From positions 1-31,928 of the IMG/VR virus record IMGVR_UViG_3300048587_000483: a stretch of 31,928 nt of DNA. One strand, given 5' to 3'. This stretch comes from a virus. The position numbers and the translations under genes are program-made. How positions within the stretch are numbered: the stretch's first letter is position 1; every line of letters starts with the position of its first letter. Shown here piece by piece: positions 24,512 through 31,180 of this stretch. The notes beneath the pieces were generated by a model that did not search any database, was not told the DNA's origin, and saw only the letters and a list, made by a program, of their open reading frames with translations.

Positions 24512-24939
24512 CACCCCTCCCCGGAGAGCGCGGCGAGCTGGGCGCGGATGTCCGTAAAGTCCCGGTTTCTCGCCCACGCACCGCTTGCCAACCCCACCGC
24601 CTCCCTCGCAATCGCCACGGCGGCGTCGGCTCGCTTCTCCGCTTCCGCCAGCCGCGCCTCGGTCGCGGTGAGGGTGGCGCGGAGCTGGTCGATGCAAACC
24701 CAGCATACCGTGGAGGACGCGAGGGCATCGCCGCACTCGCAGACTGCCTCCTCCCCCCGCGCCGGGGGATGGGGGCGTTCGGCTCGCAACGCCAGCACTT
24801 CGCGGGCGAGATCGTTGCGCTGGATCATGACTTCGGCGAGGTCGTTCACATGGGGCTGGTTTCCCCACCGCACGCAGGGGCTTTGATCGTCGGCCCATCT
24901 CTGCACCACCTCGTCGCTGATTCGCTCATTCGTCGCCAT
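24511..24939 (-). CDS. Unknown protein with coiled coil and CxC/CxxC motifs
   Basis: 142 residues from ATG 24939. An N-terminal ERISDEVVQRWADDQSP segment is followed by a helical region, then CECGDALASSTVCWVC (possible zinc site), then a coiled coil LRATLTATEARLAEAEKRAD. The stop is followed by ATG in the TGATG form with GGGGAGGGG before it. Not recognised. Confidence 0.6.
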   Translation of the reverse strand: MATNERISDEVVQRWADDQSPCVRWGNQPHVNDLAEVMIQRNDLAREVLALRAERPHPPARGEEAVCECGDALASSTVCWVCIDQLRATLTATEARLAEAEKRADAAVAIAREAVGLASGAWARNRDFTDIRAQLAALSGEG

Positions 24940-25327
24940 CGTGCGCCTCCGGGGTGGGGGTGGGGACCACGCGCATTGCCATCCTGCGAGCCGCCGCACG
25001 GTCCTCGTCTGAGAGCCAGCCCATCCGCTCGACCGTAGCCAGCCCCTTCTCGGTGATCCGGACAGCCGCGTCCCGACCACCGGCCCACGCCGCCAGATGG
25101 CGGGCAAGCTCTGAATCCGACTCTCCGGTGATGACGCTCATCTCGATCTCACCGATTGCGGCCGCTTCTTTCGCGGCGAGCCACGCGTTGTCCCAACCAC
25201 CTTCCCATTCCCCCTCGGAGAGCGGGATGTGGGTTGGTCGGCCAACGTCGCCCTCAGGGCGAGACAACTCCATCAGGGCGAGAGTTGTCAGTAGTTCGCG
25301 ACGCGGCGCGACGATGACCTCACCCAT
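24926..25327 (-). CDS. Unknown acidic protein
   Basis: 133 residues from ATG 25327, which overlaps the stop of the small gene upstream by eight bases. The middle is helical (NAWLAAKEAAAIGEIEMSVI) and a later segment RDAAVRITEKGLATVERMG resembles a winged-helix end, but this is weak. C-terminus VPTPTPEAHDGDE belongs to the repeated junction type. Family not recognised. Confidence 0.55.
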   Translation of the reverse strand: MGEVIVAPRRELLTTLALMELSRPEGDVGRPTHIPLSEGEWEGGWDNAWLAAKEAAAIGEIEMSVITGESDSELARHLAAWAGGRDAAVRITEKGLATVERMGWLSDEDRAAARRMAMRVVPTPTPEAHDGDE

Positions 25328-25499
25328 CCTGTCCCCCCTCCTCTGGGGTGGCGAGCGCGGCCACCTGGTCCGCAATGGCTTCGAGTTCTTCGCCCTGCCG
25401 GGTCTGACCCGAGCAGTAGATGTGGTGCGCCACGTCGCGCAGTTCGTTGGCGATCCGCCGGAAGGCATTCGCCCGCTCCTTCTGTGTCAGGTCAGCCAT
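25320..25499 (-). CDS. Small helical protein, 59 residues
   Basis: A complete short frame with ATG 25499 and stop at 25320. It reads ADLTQKERANAFRRIANELR onward and is helical, charged, with a CSGQTRQGEELEAIA segment. The ribosome site GAGGAGCAGG is located in the last codons of the upstream gene. Both ends overlap their neighbours by eight bases, which supports it as a real gene. Function unknown. Confidence 0.6.
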   Translation of the reverse strand: MADLTQKERANAFRRIANELRDVAHHIYCSGQTRQGEELEAIADQVAALATPEEGGQDG

Positions 25500-25809
25500 C
25501 GTCCTGCTCCTCTGTTGGGGTGGCGACAGGGGCGGGCTCGGGCTTGCCGTAGTCCATGACGTACTCCTTGGCCCGCTCTTTCGAGACGTGCTCGCCGTCC
25601 CAATCGAGGTACACCGTGTCGAAGTCGCCCGCGTCGATCATCTCGCAGATCAGTTGCTTCTGTTCTGGGGTGTCCCGCTGTTCCATCGCGCTCCATGTGG
25701 AGCCGAGCGCGTGGTATCGCTCCAACAGGTCACGCATCTTGGGCTGCTTGAAGCGCCACGCCTTGAGCGTGCCCCACTTCAGCGTCAGGCTCTCTCCCTC
25801 GTCAGCCAT
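25492..25809 (-). CDS. Unknown small protein
   Basis: 105 residues from ATG 25809, with GGAGGAGAAGG embedded in the end of the gene upstream. A strand-helix layout is suggested by LTLKWGTLKAWRFK and AGDFDTVYLDWDGEHVSKER. The C-terminus VATPTEEQDDG nearly equals that of the upstream gene. No family recognised. Confidence 0.6.
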   Translation of the reverse strand: MADEGESLTLKWGTLKAWRFKQPKMRDLLERYHALGSTWSAMEQRDTPEQKQLICEMIDAGDFDTVYLDWDGEHVSKERAKEYVMDYGKPEPAPVATPTEEQDDG

Positions 25810-26146
25810 CGTCCTTCTCCTCCGTGTCTGGGGTGGCGACCTCGACCACACCGAGGCGCACCGCGTGGTGGCCGGGGCCGCGATTCCGGTTGAGCCACTC
25901 CACCGTATCGCCCACAGTGGCATGGAAAAAGGGCTGACGCCAACTGCCATCGGGTTTGCGGATAACCCATGCGTCCTCCAACCCCATCCCCTCGACCTCG
26001 CGCAGGCGCGGCACGGCGGACAGGGCGGCGAGGATGGATTCGGCCAACTGGTCAGCCAACACGGGGGTCCGTGTCCCCATCAGGGAGTCGGCCCAGGCAT
26101 TGAGCAGCGTAGTCCTCTCATCCGCGCTCAGGGTCGGGGGCGTCAT
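25802..26146 (-). CDS. Unknown small protein
   Basis: 114 residues from ATG 26146 (ATGA overlap). An early helix DERTTLLNAWADSLM precedes LADQLAESILAALSAVP, then a strand-rich half with AWVIRKPDGSWRQPFFHATV and VEWLNRNRGPGHHA. The C-terminus is VATPDTEEKDDG. No family recognised. Confidence 0.6.
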   Translation of the reverse strand: MTPPTLSADERTTLLNAWADSLMGTRTPVLADQLAESILAALSAVPRLREVEGMGLEDAWVIRKPDGSWRQPFFHATVGDTVEWLNRNRGPGHHAVRLGVVEVATPDTEEKDDG

Positions 26147-26367
26147 GGGTCCACCGCCGCGTCAAAGAGCGTGGCGGGGACCGGGGCCACCGCCTCGTGC
26201 CCATCGCACCACTTCCCGCCGCGCACCGATTCGGTCTCGCGCTCCTCTAGCCGGTACCCGCGCTTCACGCAGTCAGCGGCGAACTTCACCTGTCGCGCCT
26301 TGGGCATCTCCGATGAAATCCACGCTCGGACGCCGCCGCACTTGCGGCAGATCATCACCTGGTCCAT
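26143..26367 (-). CDS. Small zinc-ribbon-like protein
   Basis: 74 residues from ATG 26367. ICRKCGG (Cys7, Cys10), a later Cys33, and WCDGH (Cys54, His57) suggest one or two metal sites. Basic residues cluster in PKARQVKFAADCVKRGY. It overlaps the upstream stop by one base (TGATG), with a GGGGGGAG ribosome site just before. Function unknown. Confidence 0.6.
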   Translation of the reverse strand: MDQVMICRKCGGVRAWISSEMPKARQVKFAADCVKRGYRLEERETESVRGGKWCDGHEAVAPVPATLFDAAVDP

Positions 26368-26726
26368 CACTCCCCCCCCTCTCTCCGCAGCAGGGCGGCG
26401 ACCGTGGTGAGGTCCACACGGGACAGCGCGACCATTTCCCCGGCCAGCGCAACCCATCCGTGACCGTAGGGCTCGCGCTCCTGTAGCTCCACGAACCCGT
26501 TGCGCCACCTGTACCGTGTGCCGGACGGCCCAACCACCTCCGGGATCGGCTCCTCGACCCGCTCGGCGGTCAGGCGGACGAAGGTGTGCGGGGCCAGTCG
26601 TGGATACAATTCGTCGTACCTTTCGACCGTTTCGCGAGCATCCGCCTCGTCGGCGTGCACGGTGAAGTACCCGCTCTGGTCCACCACCGCGAACGGCCTC
26701 GCCAACTCCACGCGCTCACTCGCCAC
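26367..26726 (-). CDS. Unknown protein, strand-rich
   Basis: 119 residues from GTG 26726 (the longer frame overlaps the upstream gene). It has RPFAVVDQSGYFTVHADEAD, then DELYPRLAPHTFVRLTAERV and SGTRYRWRNGFVELQE: alternating strands suggest a small beta-rich fold. Family not recognised. Confidence 0.55.
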   Translation of the reverse strand: MASERVELARPFAVVDQSGYFTVHADEADARETVERYDELYPRLAPHTFVRLTAERVEEPIPEVVGPSGTRYRWRNGFVELQEREPYGHGWVALAGEMVALSRVDLTTVAALLRREGGE

Positions 26727-27291
26727 GGGGCACCCCCTTCCGCACGCGCTCCACCACGTCGAGGTCGGAGGTCGCCACAATGTCTGCCGCGTGCCATGTG
26801 CACCAATGCTCGGTGCCCTTGCGTTCCAGCACGCCGCCCCGCATACGGAAGCACCACCCACTCGGCCCCCGCTCCCCCTCCTCGGCGGCGCGGCGCTGGG
26901 CGAGGGTGTCGAGTGATTCGAGAATCCCCGATAGCGCGGCGACGTTGCACGCGCCCGCTGGCAGCGTGTTGCAGGGCGGGGATCGGTCATCCCGACACGT
27001 CTCTGGGTGATCCCGCCACCGCCGCACCAGGCTCCCCAGCTCCGCGTCGGCCTCATATTCGTCCATGTCGGCCAGTACGCCTCGCAACTGTGCTGCGAAG
27101 TCGGGTGCAGCCCCGTTGCCCGCCGCCTCCGTTTCCGCCACCTCCCCCTCCAGCCGACGGATCGTACGGGCAGCGCTGCGATAGGCCCACGGGACATCGC
27201 CCTGTCCCTGCCTCTCGCGCGCATCGGCCCACATTTCCAACTCTCTGGCCGAGATTTCGTATCCCTCCGTTGTGATCTCCTGCTCGCTCAT
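26716..27291 (-). CDS. Unknown Cys-containing protein
   Basis: 191 residues from ATG 27291 (ATGA overlap with upstream). It begins SEQEITTEGYEISARELEMW, is helical at first (AARTIRRLEGEVAETEAAG) and later contains CRDDRSPPCNTLPAGAC and WCTWHAADIV. The Cys cluster might bind metal. No family recognised. Confidence 0.6.
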   Translation of the reverse strand: MSEQEITTEGYEISARELEMWADARERQGQGDVPWAYRSAARTIRRLEGEVAETEAAGNGAAPDFAAQLRGVLADMDEYEADAELGSLVRRWRDHPETCRDDRSPPCNTLPAGACNVAALSGILESLDTLAQRRAAEEGERGPSGWCFRMRGGVLERKGTEHWCTWHAADIVATSDLDVVERVRKGVPRGE

Positions 27292-27533
27292 CCCTGCCTC
27301 CCCTGTGGGTTCTCTGCCTGTTCCATCGCGTGCCACCGTTCCCATGCCGCACGTTCCGCTAGACACGCCTTCGTCGCCTTCAACCACATCTTGTAGGGCC
27401 AGTGCTTCCGCTCCCCCCACGGGTACGCCTCGGAGAGCAGCCGGCGCATGTCGGCTTCGCTCTTCCCCGCAGGCAGGCCGCGCAGCAGCGCCTTGATCCG
27501 CAGGCAGGCAGAGTCGTACCAGCTACTCACCAC
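27288..27533 (-). CDS. Small phage protein of unknown function
   Basis: 81 residues from GTG 27533, or 80 from GTG 27530. AGKSEADMRRLLSEAYPWGE followed by HWPYKMWLKATK resembles a recurrent small phage protein type with a P(F/W)GER...PYKxWL motif of unknown role. The stop overlaps the next start as ATGA. Confidence 0.6.
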   Translation of the reverse strand: MVSSWYDSACLRIKALLRGLPAGKSEADMRRLLSEAYPWGERKHWPYKMWLKATKACLAERAAWERWHAMEQAENPQGRQG

Positions 27534-27681
27534 CGCGCCCCTGTTGGTCCACCTGGTCGGGGTCCGATTCGTCGAGCTCGATGACATGATCCCAGTCCGT
27601 GAGCGCGTTCAGCGCCCAGGCGACCACGAGGCCCACCACGATGGAGCCCGCGAGCCAGAGCACCAGCTGCAGAACGCTCAT
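27523..27681 (-). CDS. Small membrane-anchored protein, 52 residues
   Basis: ATG 27681 overlaps the upstream stop as ATGA. One hydrophobic span (LQLVLWLAGSIVVGLVVAWA, about 4-23) is followed by an acidic tail (ELDESDPDQVDQQGRGGE). Single-span type II-like layout. It could be a membrane anchor or a small inhibitor; no family recognised. Confidence 0.6.
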   Translation of the reverse strand: MSVLQLVLWLAGSIVVGLVVAWALNALTDWDHVIELDESDPDQVDQQGRGGE

Positions 27682-27944
27682 GCCGCACGCTCACAGCGCG
27701 TGCACAGCCACACCTTGCGGTTGACGCCATCGACCTTCCGCCGCACCCGCTTCGCTGCGATGCGGTGGGTCTTGCAGGCGCGGCCGAGGGTGAGGCCGGG
27801 CTCCTTCACCCGGCCGTGGATGGGCACCTGACGCGGGGTGTGGTCCGAGGGCCGCTGCCAGGGCTTCGCCTCACGGCGCTGGCGGACCTTGAAGAGCTTC
27901 GCCAACCCGGACTCCCGGGCAGGGCGTTCAGGAGGGACGTTCAC
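27678..27944 (-). CDS. Small basic protein with C-terminal CxxC
   Basis: 88 residues from GTG 27944 (GTGA overlap). It is very basic (KLFKVRQRREAKPWQRPSDH, then THRIAAKRVRRKVDG) and ends in WLCTRCERAA. The charge suggests nucleic acid binding. Family not recognised. Confidence 0.55.
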   Translation of the reverse strand: MNVPPERPARESGLAKLFKVRQRREAKPWQRPSDHTPRQVPIHGRVKEPGLTLGRACKTHRIAAKRVRRKVDGVNRKVWLCTRCERAA

Positions 27945-28150
27945 CGTCCCGCCTTCCGGCGCGCGCGCTTGAGCGCGAGCACCGAGTCGCCGTCAATCAG
28001 GTGCGCGTTCGCTGCGCAGCCGAGCCGCTGCCGATCCTTCGCGCTGGGACGGCGCAGGAGCTTGAGTTTCTTCTGCTGGACGAGCCGGCGGACCTGTCGC
28101 TCAGAGAGGTCGAGTCGCGCGGCTGCTTTTTCGGTCGTCGTGCTTGCCAT
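27941..28150 (-). CDS. HTH protein next to attP, excisionase or regulator candidate
   Basis: 69 residues from ATG 28150 with a GGAGG exactly five bases upstream. AAARLDLSERQVRRLVQQKK (about 8-27) is a typical HTH, followed by a basic stretch KLLRRPSAKDRQRLG and a basic C-terminus. Directly beside attP and as the first gene left of it, it could be the recombination directionality factor (Xis/Cox-like) or an early regulator. The alternative start at 28162 has a worse ribosome site. Confidence 0.6.
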   Translation of the reverse strand: MASTTTEKAAARLDLSERQVRRLVQQKKLKLLRRPSAKDRQRLGCAANAHLIDGDSVLALKRARRKAGR

Positions 28151-28160
28151 GCCATCCTCC

Positions 28161-28184
28161 ACTGGTACCCGAATTGGACCCCGG
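28161..28184 (+). repeat. Left arm-type direct repeat of attP
   Basis: ACTGGTACCC then G then AATTGGACCCCGG. It matches the right copy at 23 of 24 positions in the same orientation, 93 bases to the left of the tRNA-like core. Likely an integrase arm site; a shared regulatory site is an alternative. Confidence 0.65.
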
Positions 28185-28208
28185 ACCGGTGTGGTTCGAG
28201 GGAAATCG

Positions 28209-28226
28209 GTGGCGCAGTGTGGCGCA
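28209..28226 (+). repeat. Short direct repeat GTGGCGCA x2
   Basis: Two copies of GTGGCGCA start 10 bases apart (28209 and 28219), one helical turn. They are located between the left repeat and the core, so they are candidate Xis or integration-factor sites. Confidence 0.4.
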
Positions 28227-28277
28227 TGGTTTCAGGTGGAGTGCGGATTGTCGCGGGATTGGAGAGGCTGGACGCTT

Positions 28278-28319
28278 CTCATAATGCCGGGGTCGCGGGT
28301 TCGAGTCCCGCCCCAGCTA
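28278..28319 (+). other. attP: attP core: 3' half of a tRNA-Met(CAT) gene
   Basis: The plus strand shows the anticodon loop CTCATAA (anticodon CAT, 28280-28282), then a variable region and a T arm (GCGGG-TTCGAGT-CCCGC, 28295-28311). The acceptor 3' strand CCCAGCT and discriminator A (28319) follow, with no encoded CCA. The upstream sequence has no D arm or acceptor 5' strand, so the tRNA is incomplete. The pattern is an integrase core that restores the 3' end of a host tRNA-Met gene on integration. Confidence 0.8.
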
Positions 28320-28322
28320 TTC

Positions 28323-28345
28323 CGCAACACGTTCACACGCAACAC
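28323..28345 (+). repeat. Short direct repeat CGCAACAC x2
   Basis: CGCAACAC is at 28323-28330 and again at 28338-28345, immediately right of the core. Near-inverse copies (GTGTGGCG) lie left of the core around 28217-28224. Candidate accessory protein sites. Confidence 0.4.
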
Positions 28346-28388
28346 CTTAGCGATTGCCCCACCCCGCACCACCCACCCCAAGGGCCCT

Positions 28389-28412
28389 ACTGGTACCCAA
28401 ATTGGACCCCGG
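28389..28412 (+). repeat. Right arm-type direct repeat of attP
   Basis: ACTGGTACCC then A then AATTGGACCCCGG. It is 69 bases right of the core, in the same orientation as the left copy and with one difference. It sits between the core and the stop of the first gene of the integrase cluster. Confidence 0.65.
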
Positions 28413-28423
28413 GGTGAACCAAA

Positions 28424-28639
28424 TCAGCTTTTCCGGGCCATCCGCTCCCGCCTCAACTGCGCCTTCAGTGCTTCCAGCTCCACCCTCGCCTTCATCTTTC
28501 GGTTCCTCGCCGAAAAGACCCAGTCAAAGGCTTGCTCAAGAGCGGCCTCGCTGGTCACCTCAAAGCGAGGGAGGGGTAGCGAGTCGTTGGCGATCTTGAT
28601 GTTGGCCGCGATGATGGCTGCCACCTGGTAGTCCTTCAT
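28424..28639 (-). CDS. Small helical protein at the end of the integration operon
   Basis: 71 residues from ATG 28639 (GTG 28642 is a weaker alternative). YQVAAIIAANIKIANDS and VELEALKAQLRRERMARKS suggest a helical, basic C-terminal half. Last gene before attP. Function unknown. Confidence 0.55.
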   Translation of the reverse strand: MKDYQVAAIIAANIKIANDSLPLPRFEVTSEAALEQAFDWVFSARNRKMKARVELEALKAQLRRERMARKS

Positions 28640-29079
28640 CACCCCTCCGACTTCGACGTGGCGGTCGACTTTGGGGGAGGCCCGATCTCCACCCTGCGGA
28701 CCGGTGCGACCCGAACCGCCTTGGGGTGGCGCTCCATCTCACGATCAGCGTCCCCTCTCGCCGCGTGCTCACTCAGCACCGACCCGTCCAGAGCCAGCAC
28801 CGCGAACACCTCAGGCGCATTGATTGGCTGGGGCTCCCTCAACCCCGACAGCGCCATTGCCAGATTCCGGGTATTGATCGGATCCACCACGAAGGCATGG
28901 CCGGTCTCCGACCACTTCGGGATCACTTTCAGCCAGGCGGACTGAGTCCCCTTGTGCTCGATGATCTGGCGCACAAGCCGACCGAGGTACGCGTCTGCGC
29001 TCTCCTGATTGAGCCGCTTGGTGGGGTCGAAAGACTCGACCTCGATCCGGAGCGCATCGGCCAACGTCTCTATTCCCAT
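28639..29079 (-). CDS. Unknown protein of the integration operon
   Basis: 146 residues from ATG 29079, with ribosome site GGGGAGGGG and TGATG junction. It has a helical N-terminus (IETLADALRIEVESFDP, then DAYLGRLVRQIIEHKG), then INTRNLAMALSGLREPQP and a basic, Pro-rich tail. The region upstream to 29133 reads as noise and is not used. No family recognised. Confidence 0.6.
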   Translation of the reverse strand: MGIETLADALRIEVESFDPTKRLNQESADAYLGRLVRQIIEHKGTQSAWLKVIPKWSETGHAFVVDPINTRNLAMALSGLREPQPINAPEVFAVLALDGSVLSEHAARGDADREMERHPKAVRVAPVRRVEIGPPPKSTATSKSEG

Positions 29080-29447
29080 CACCCCTCCCCGGTGAGCGAC
29101 TTCAGTTTCGCACGGGCGCTCGAACCTTCCCAATCCCTCCTATAGTCCTCCTTGCCGATTGAGGCGAGGGGGATGCCGCCGGTCATGCTATCAGCCACCC
29201 AGCACCCTTCCTTGAACGCGTCTTCCACCAGATCGGGGATTCTCAGCACCCATCCAGCGAGAGCCAGGAGTTCGGCGCCCGTGATCCCAGTGGAGTCTCC
29301 GCCCTCGAGGCGGAGGTCACCGGCTTGGACTTGAGTCCAATCGGGGTTTTCAGGCAGGGACCGCACGAACTCGTGCATTTGGTTCGCGATCTCCTGCGCC
29401 CGTTCGGCGCTGATCTCCGGACAATCGAACCATTCCACCTTTTCCAT
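29079..29447 (-). CDS. Unknown acidic protein of the integration operon
   Basis: 122 residues from ATG 29447 with ribosome site GGAGGGG inside the integrase end. EISAERAQEIANQMHEFVRS is helical; AELLALAGWVLRIPDLVEDA is a second helical part. The end is KLKSLTGEG. No family recognised. Confidence 0.6.
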   Translation of the reverse strand: MEKVEWFDCPEISAERAQEIANQMHEFVRSLPENPDWTQVQAGDLRLEGGDSTGITGAELLALAGWVLRIPDLVEDAFKEGCWVADSMTGGIPLASIGKEDYRRDWEGSSARAKLKSLTGEG

Positions 29448-30553
29448 CACCCCTCCTTTGCGCGGCGTACCGCTTCGGTTTCTGCCATCTGCTCCATCCG
29501 CGCGAGCTCGTCATGCCGCGGGAGGAAGCGCCCGTAGACCTTCAACACCATCTGCCCGTTGGCGTGGCCCAGCTGCCGAGCAACGGCCTCCACCGACCAC
29601 CCTCCCCGAAGGGCTCGCACCGCCCAGTGGTTCCGGGTGGCGTGCAGCTTCATGTGCCGGATCTCGAGCTGCTCCAGTATCGCCTTGTGGGTCTTCGTCG
29701 CCTGCCAGCGGTCCATCCCGAAGAGCTTCGCGTCGGGCAGCAGATCCTTGCACGCCTGGGCGAGGTAGGGTCGCGCCCACTCCGCCACGATCACGACCCG
29801 ATCCCGGTTGTAGGTCTTGGTGCCGGGGAGGCGAACCATCCAGGTGCTGAGGTCCACGTCCCGACGGCGGACCTGCAGGGCCGGGGTGATGTCACCCCCC
29901 GTGCCGTAGAGCAACGCGAAGAGCTGCGCGTACTCCGCCGGGGAGCCCTTCACCAACCGCTCGACCTCATCGCGTTCGAGGAACTCCGCCTCCGGCTCCT
30001 TCGCCTTCGGGACCAGCACCTCGGCCAGCGGGTCACTCGTCAGGTGACCTACCGAGCGGGCGTACTTCACGAAGGAGGCGAGCGCCGCGGCATGGGTCCG
30101 CTGGGTGGCGCCGGAGACGCCCAGCCCGGCCAGCCAGCTCGCGATCGCGGGGCTGGTGAGGGTAGACCGCCACCACGGGGACTTGTCGCGGTGGAGGGTC
30201 GCCAGGCGCTTCACGTAGCGATCGGCGCTCGCGACCCGGTTGTCATTCAGCCACGCCTTCCAGTCCGGGAGGGTGAGGGCGAGGTCTCGGTCGTCCAGGC
30301 GGGCCTTCAGTCCGTCGAGGTCACGCGCGCGCCAGGCATCGAAGAGCTCGGCCAGCTTCAGCCGCCCCTCGACCACCGGCTCGAGCAGGTCCCACCGACG
30401 GGAGCCCTTCGGTCCCAGCTCGTGGAGCATCACTTCGTACAGCTTCGCCGTCCCCTTGTCGCGGGTGCCGGTGTACCGCTTAACCGATCCCGTGGGGGTG
30501 GGCACGGTGACCCGATAGGTCTTGTGGCCCTTCACTCGATGCGCTGCGCTCAT
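29447..30553 (-). CDS. int: Tyrosine recombinase (integrase)
   Basis: 368 residues. An N-terminal arm-binding-like part (YRVTVPTPTGSVKRYTG), a core-binding domain near 100-185, and the catalytic part follow. Lys246 (LPGTKTYNRDRV), HATRNH with His304 and Arg307, LGHANGQ with His330, and VYGRF with Tyr340 fit the RKHRHY set. The first catalytic Arg, expected where YGTGGDITPAL stands (residues 216-226), is replaced by Asp221. It catalyses integration at attP/attB; attP lies about 1.1 kb downstream. Start ATG 30553 overlaps the upstream stop as ATGA. The Arg change may be a subfamily feature or cause loss of function. Confidence 0.88.
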   Translation of the reverse strand: MSAAHRVKGHKTYRVTVPTPTGSVKRYTGTRDKGTAKLYEVMLHELGPKGSRRWDLLEPVVEGRLKLAELFDAWRARDLDGLKARLDDRDLALTLPDWKAWLNDNRVASADRYVKRLATLHRDKSPWWRSTLTSPAIASWLAGLGVSGATQRTHAAALASFVKYARSVGHLTSDPLAEVLVPKAKEPEAEFLERDEVERLVKGSPAEYAQLFALLYGTGGDITPALQVRRRDVDLSTWMVRLPGTKTYNRDRVVIVAEWARPYLAQACKDLLPDAKLFGMDRWQATKTHKAILEQLEIRHMKLHATRNHWAVRALRGGWSVEAVARQLGHANGQMVLKVYGRFLPRHDELARMEQMAETEAVRRAKEG

Positions 30554-30735
30554 GCCGCCTGCCCTTCCAACGCATAGAAGAACCCAACCAACAACGTGAC
30601 GACCCGCACCGTCCAGATCGTCGGCGCCGCGAGAAGGAGCTCAACGGCGACCCAGCTAATCGTGGCGAGGAGCACCGTGATACTAGAGACGATCAACGCA
30701 TTCACCAGTCGACGTGCGAAACTCTTCTTCCTCAC
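30550..30735 (-). CDS. Small two-helix membrane protein before the integrase
   Basis: 61 residues from GTG 30735 (GTGA overlap). A basic start VRKKSFARRLVN is followed by hydrophobic spans IVSSITVLLATISWVAVELL and a second TVRVVTLLVGFFYAL. A longer frame to 30852 overlaps the HTH gene and is not used. It may be an immunity or exclusion membrane protein (inference). Confidence 0.58.
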   Translation of the reverse strand: MRKKSFARRLVNALIVSSITVLLATISWVAVELLLAAPTIWTVRVVTLLVGFFYALEGQAA

Positions 30736-30935
30736 TGTGCCCACCCTCGGTCGCTGTGGAACTTCCGGAGCCAGCCCTCCACCTCGGCTGGCGAGTACCG
30801 AATAATGGGCCGGCCGCCCGGCTTGAGGCTCGGGAGGAAGGTCTTCGGGCATCCTGACGCCCGCAGGTATGACACAGACACCCCGAGTCGAGCAGCCGCT
30901 TCCTTCTGGGTCCAGAGCTTCTCCGCGACCATCAT
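30732..30935 (-). CDS. AlpA/excisionase-like HTH protein
   Basis: 67 residues from ATG 30935 (ATGA overlap). LWTQKEAAARLGVSVSYLRA is the HTH of the MerR-like/AlpA family. The following GGRPIIRYSPAEVEGWLRKF is the usual wing and C-terminal helix. Close upstream of int, such proteins act as excisionase or regulate the integrase gene. Confidence 0.78.
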   Translation of the reverse strand: MMVAEKLWTQKEAAARLGVSVSYLRASGCPKTFLPSLKPGGRPIIRYSPAEVEGWLRKFHSDRGWAQ

Positions 30936-31180
30936 CGCAGGTACTCCGAGAGGCCGTCCAACTGGATCCGGACCAGCGCGTTCTTCGCTTCCATCTGCTG
31001 AACCTCCGATCGCATGCGCAGCAGCTCCTGCCGGAGCTTCAGGTTCTCATCGATCATGTCGCCCAGGTGCTTCGCCACCCGGATCCCGGGGCTGGTGTGC
31101 AGCGGGATCGGGGCGTTGAAGAACGCGTCATGCGCTGCCTGCGCTCGATGCAGGGCACGAGTCTCCGAGAGGCGGATCAT
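30932..31180 (-). CDS. Coiled-coil protein, unknown
   Basis: 82 residues from ATG 31180. LSETRALHRAQAAHDAFFN precedes a coiled coil ENLKLRQELLRMRSEVQQM that continues to the end. Both ends overlap neighbours by four bases. No family recognised. Confidence 0.6.
   Translation of the reverse strand: MIRLSETRALHRAQAAHDAFFNAPIPLHTSPGIRVAKHLGDMIDENLKLRQELLRMRSEVQQMEAKNALVRIQLDGLSEYLR

Noticed and set aside
24326-24898. 190-codon minus-strand frame ending at 24326
   Set aside because: Its 5' part overlaps the real gene 24511-24939. Only the C-terminal 61 residues, from ATG 24511, look like a protein.
26367-27224. 285-codon minus-strand frame
   Set aside because: The first 166 codons overlap the gene 26716-27291 and look random. 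The real start is GTG 26726.
28240-28320. Complete tRNA gene at the attP core
   Set aside because: There is no D arm or full acceptor 5' strand upstream. AGGCTGG near 28265 could pair with the acceptor 3' end but leaves no space for a D arm.
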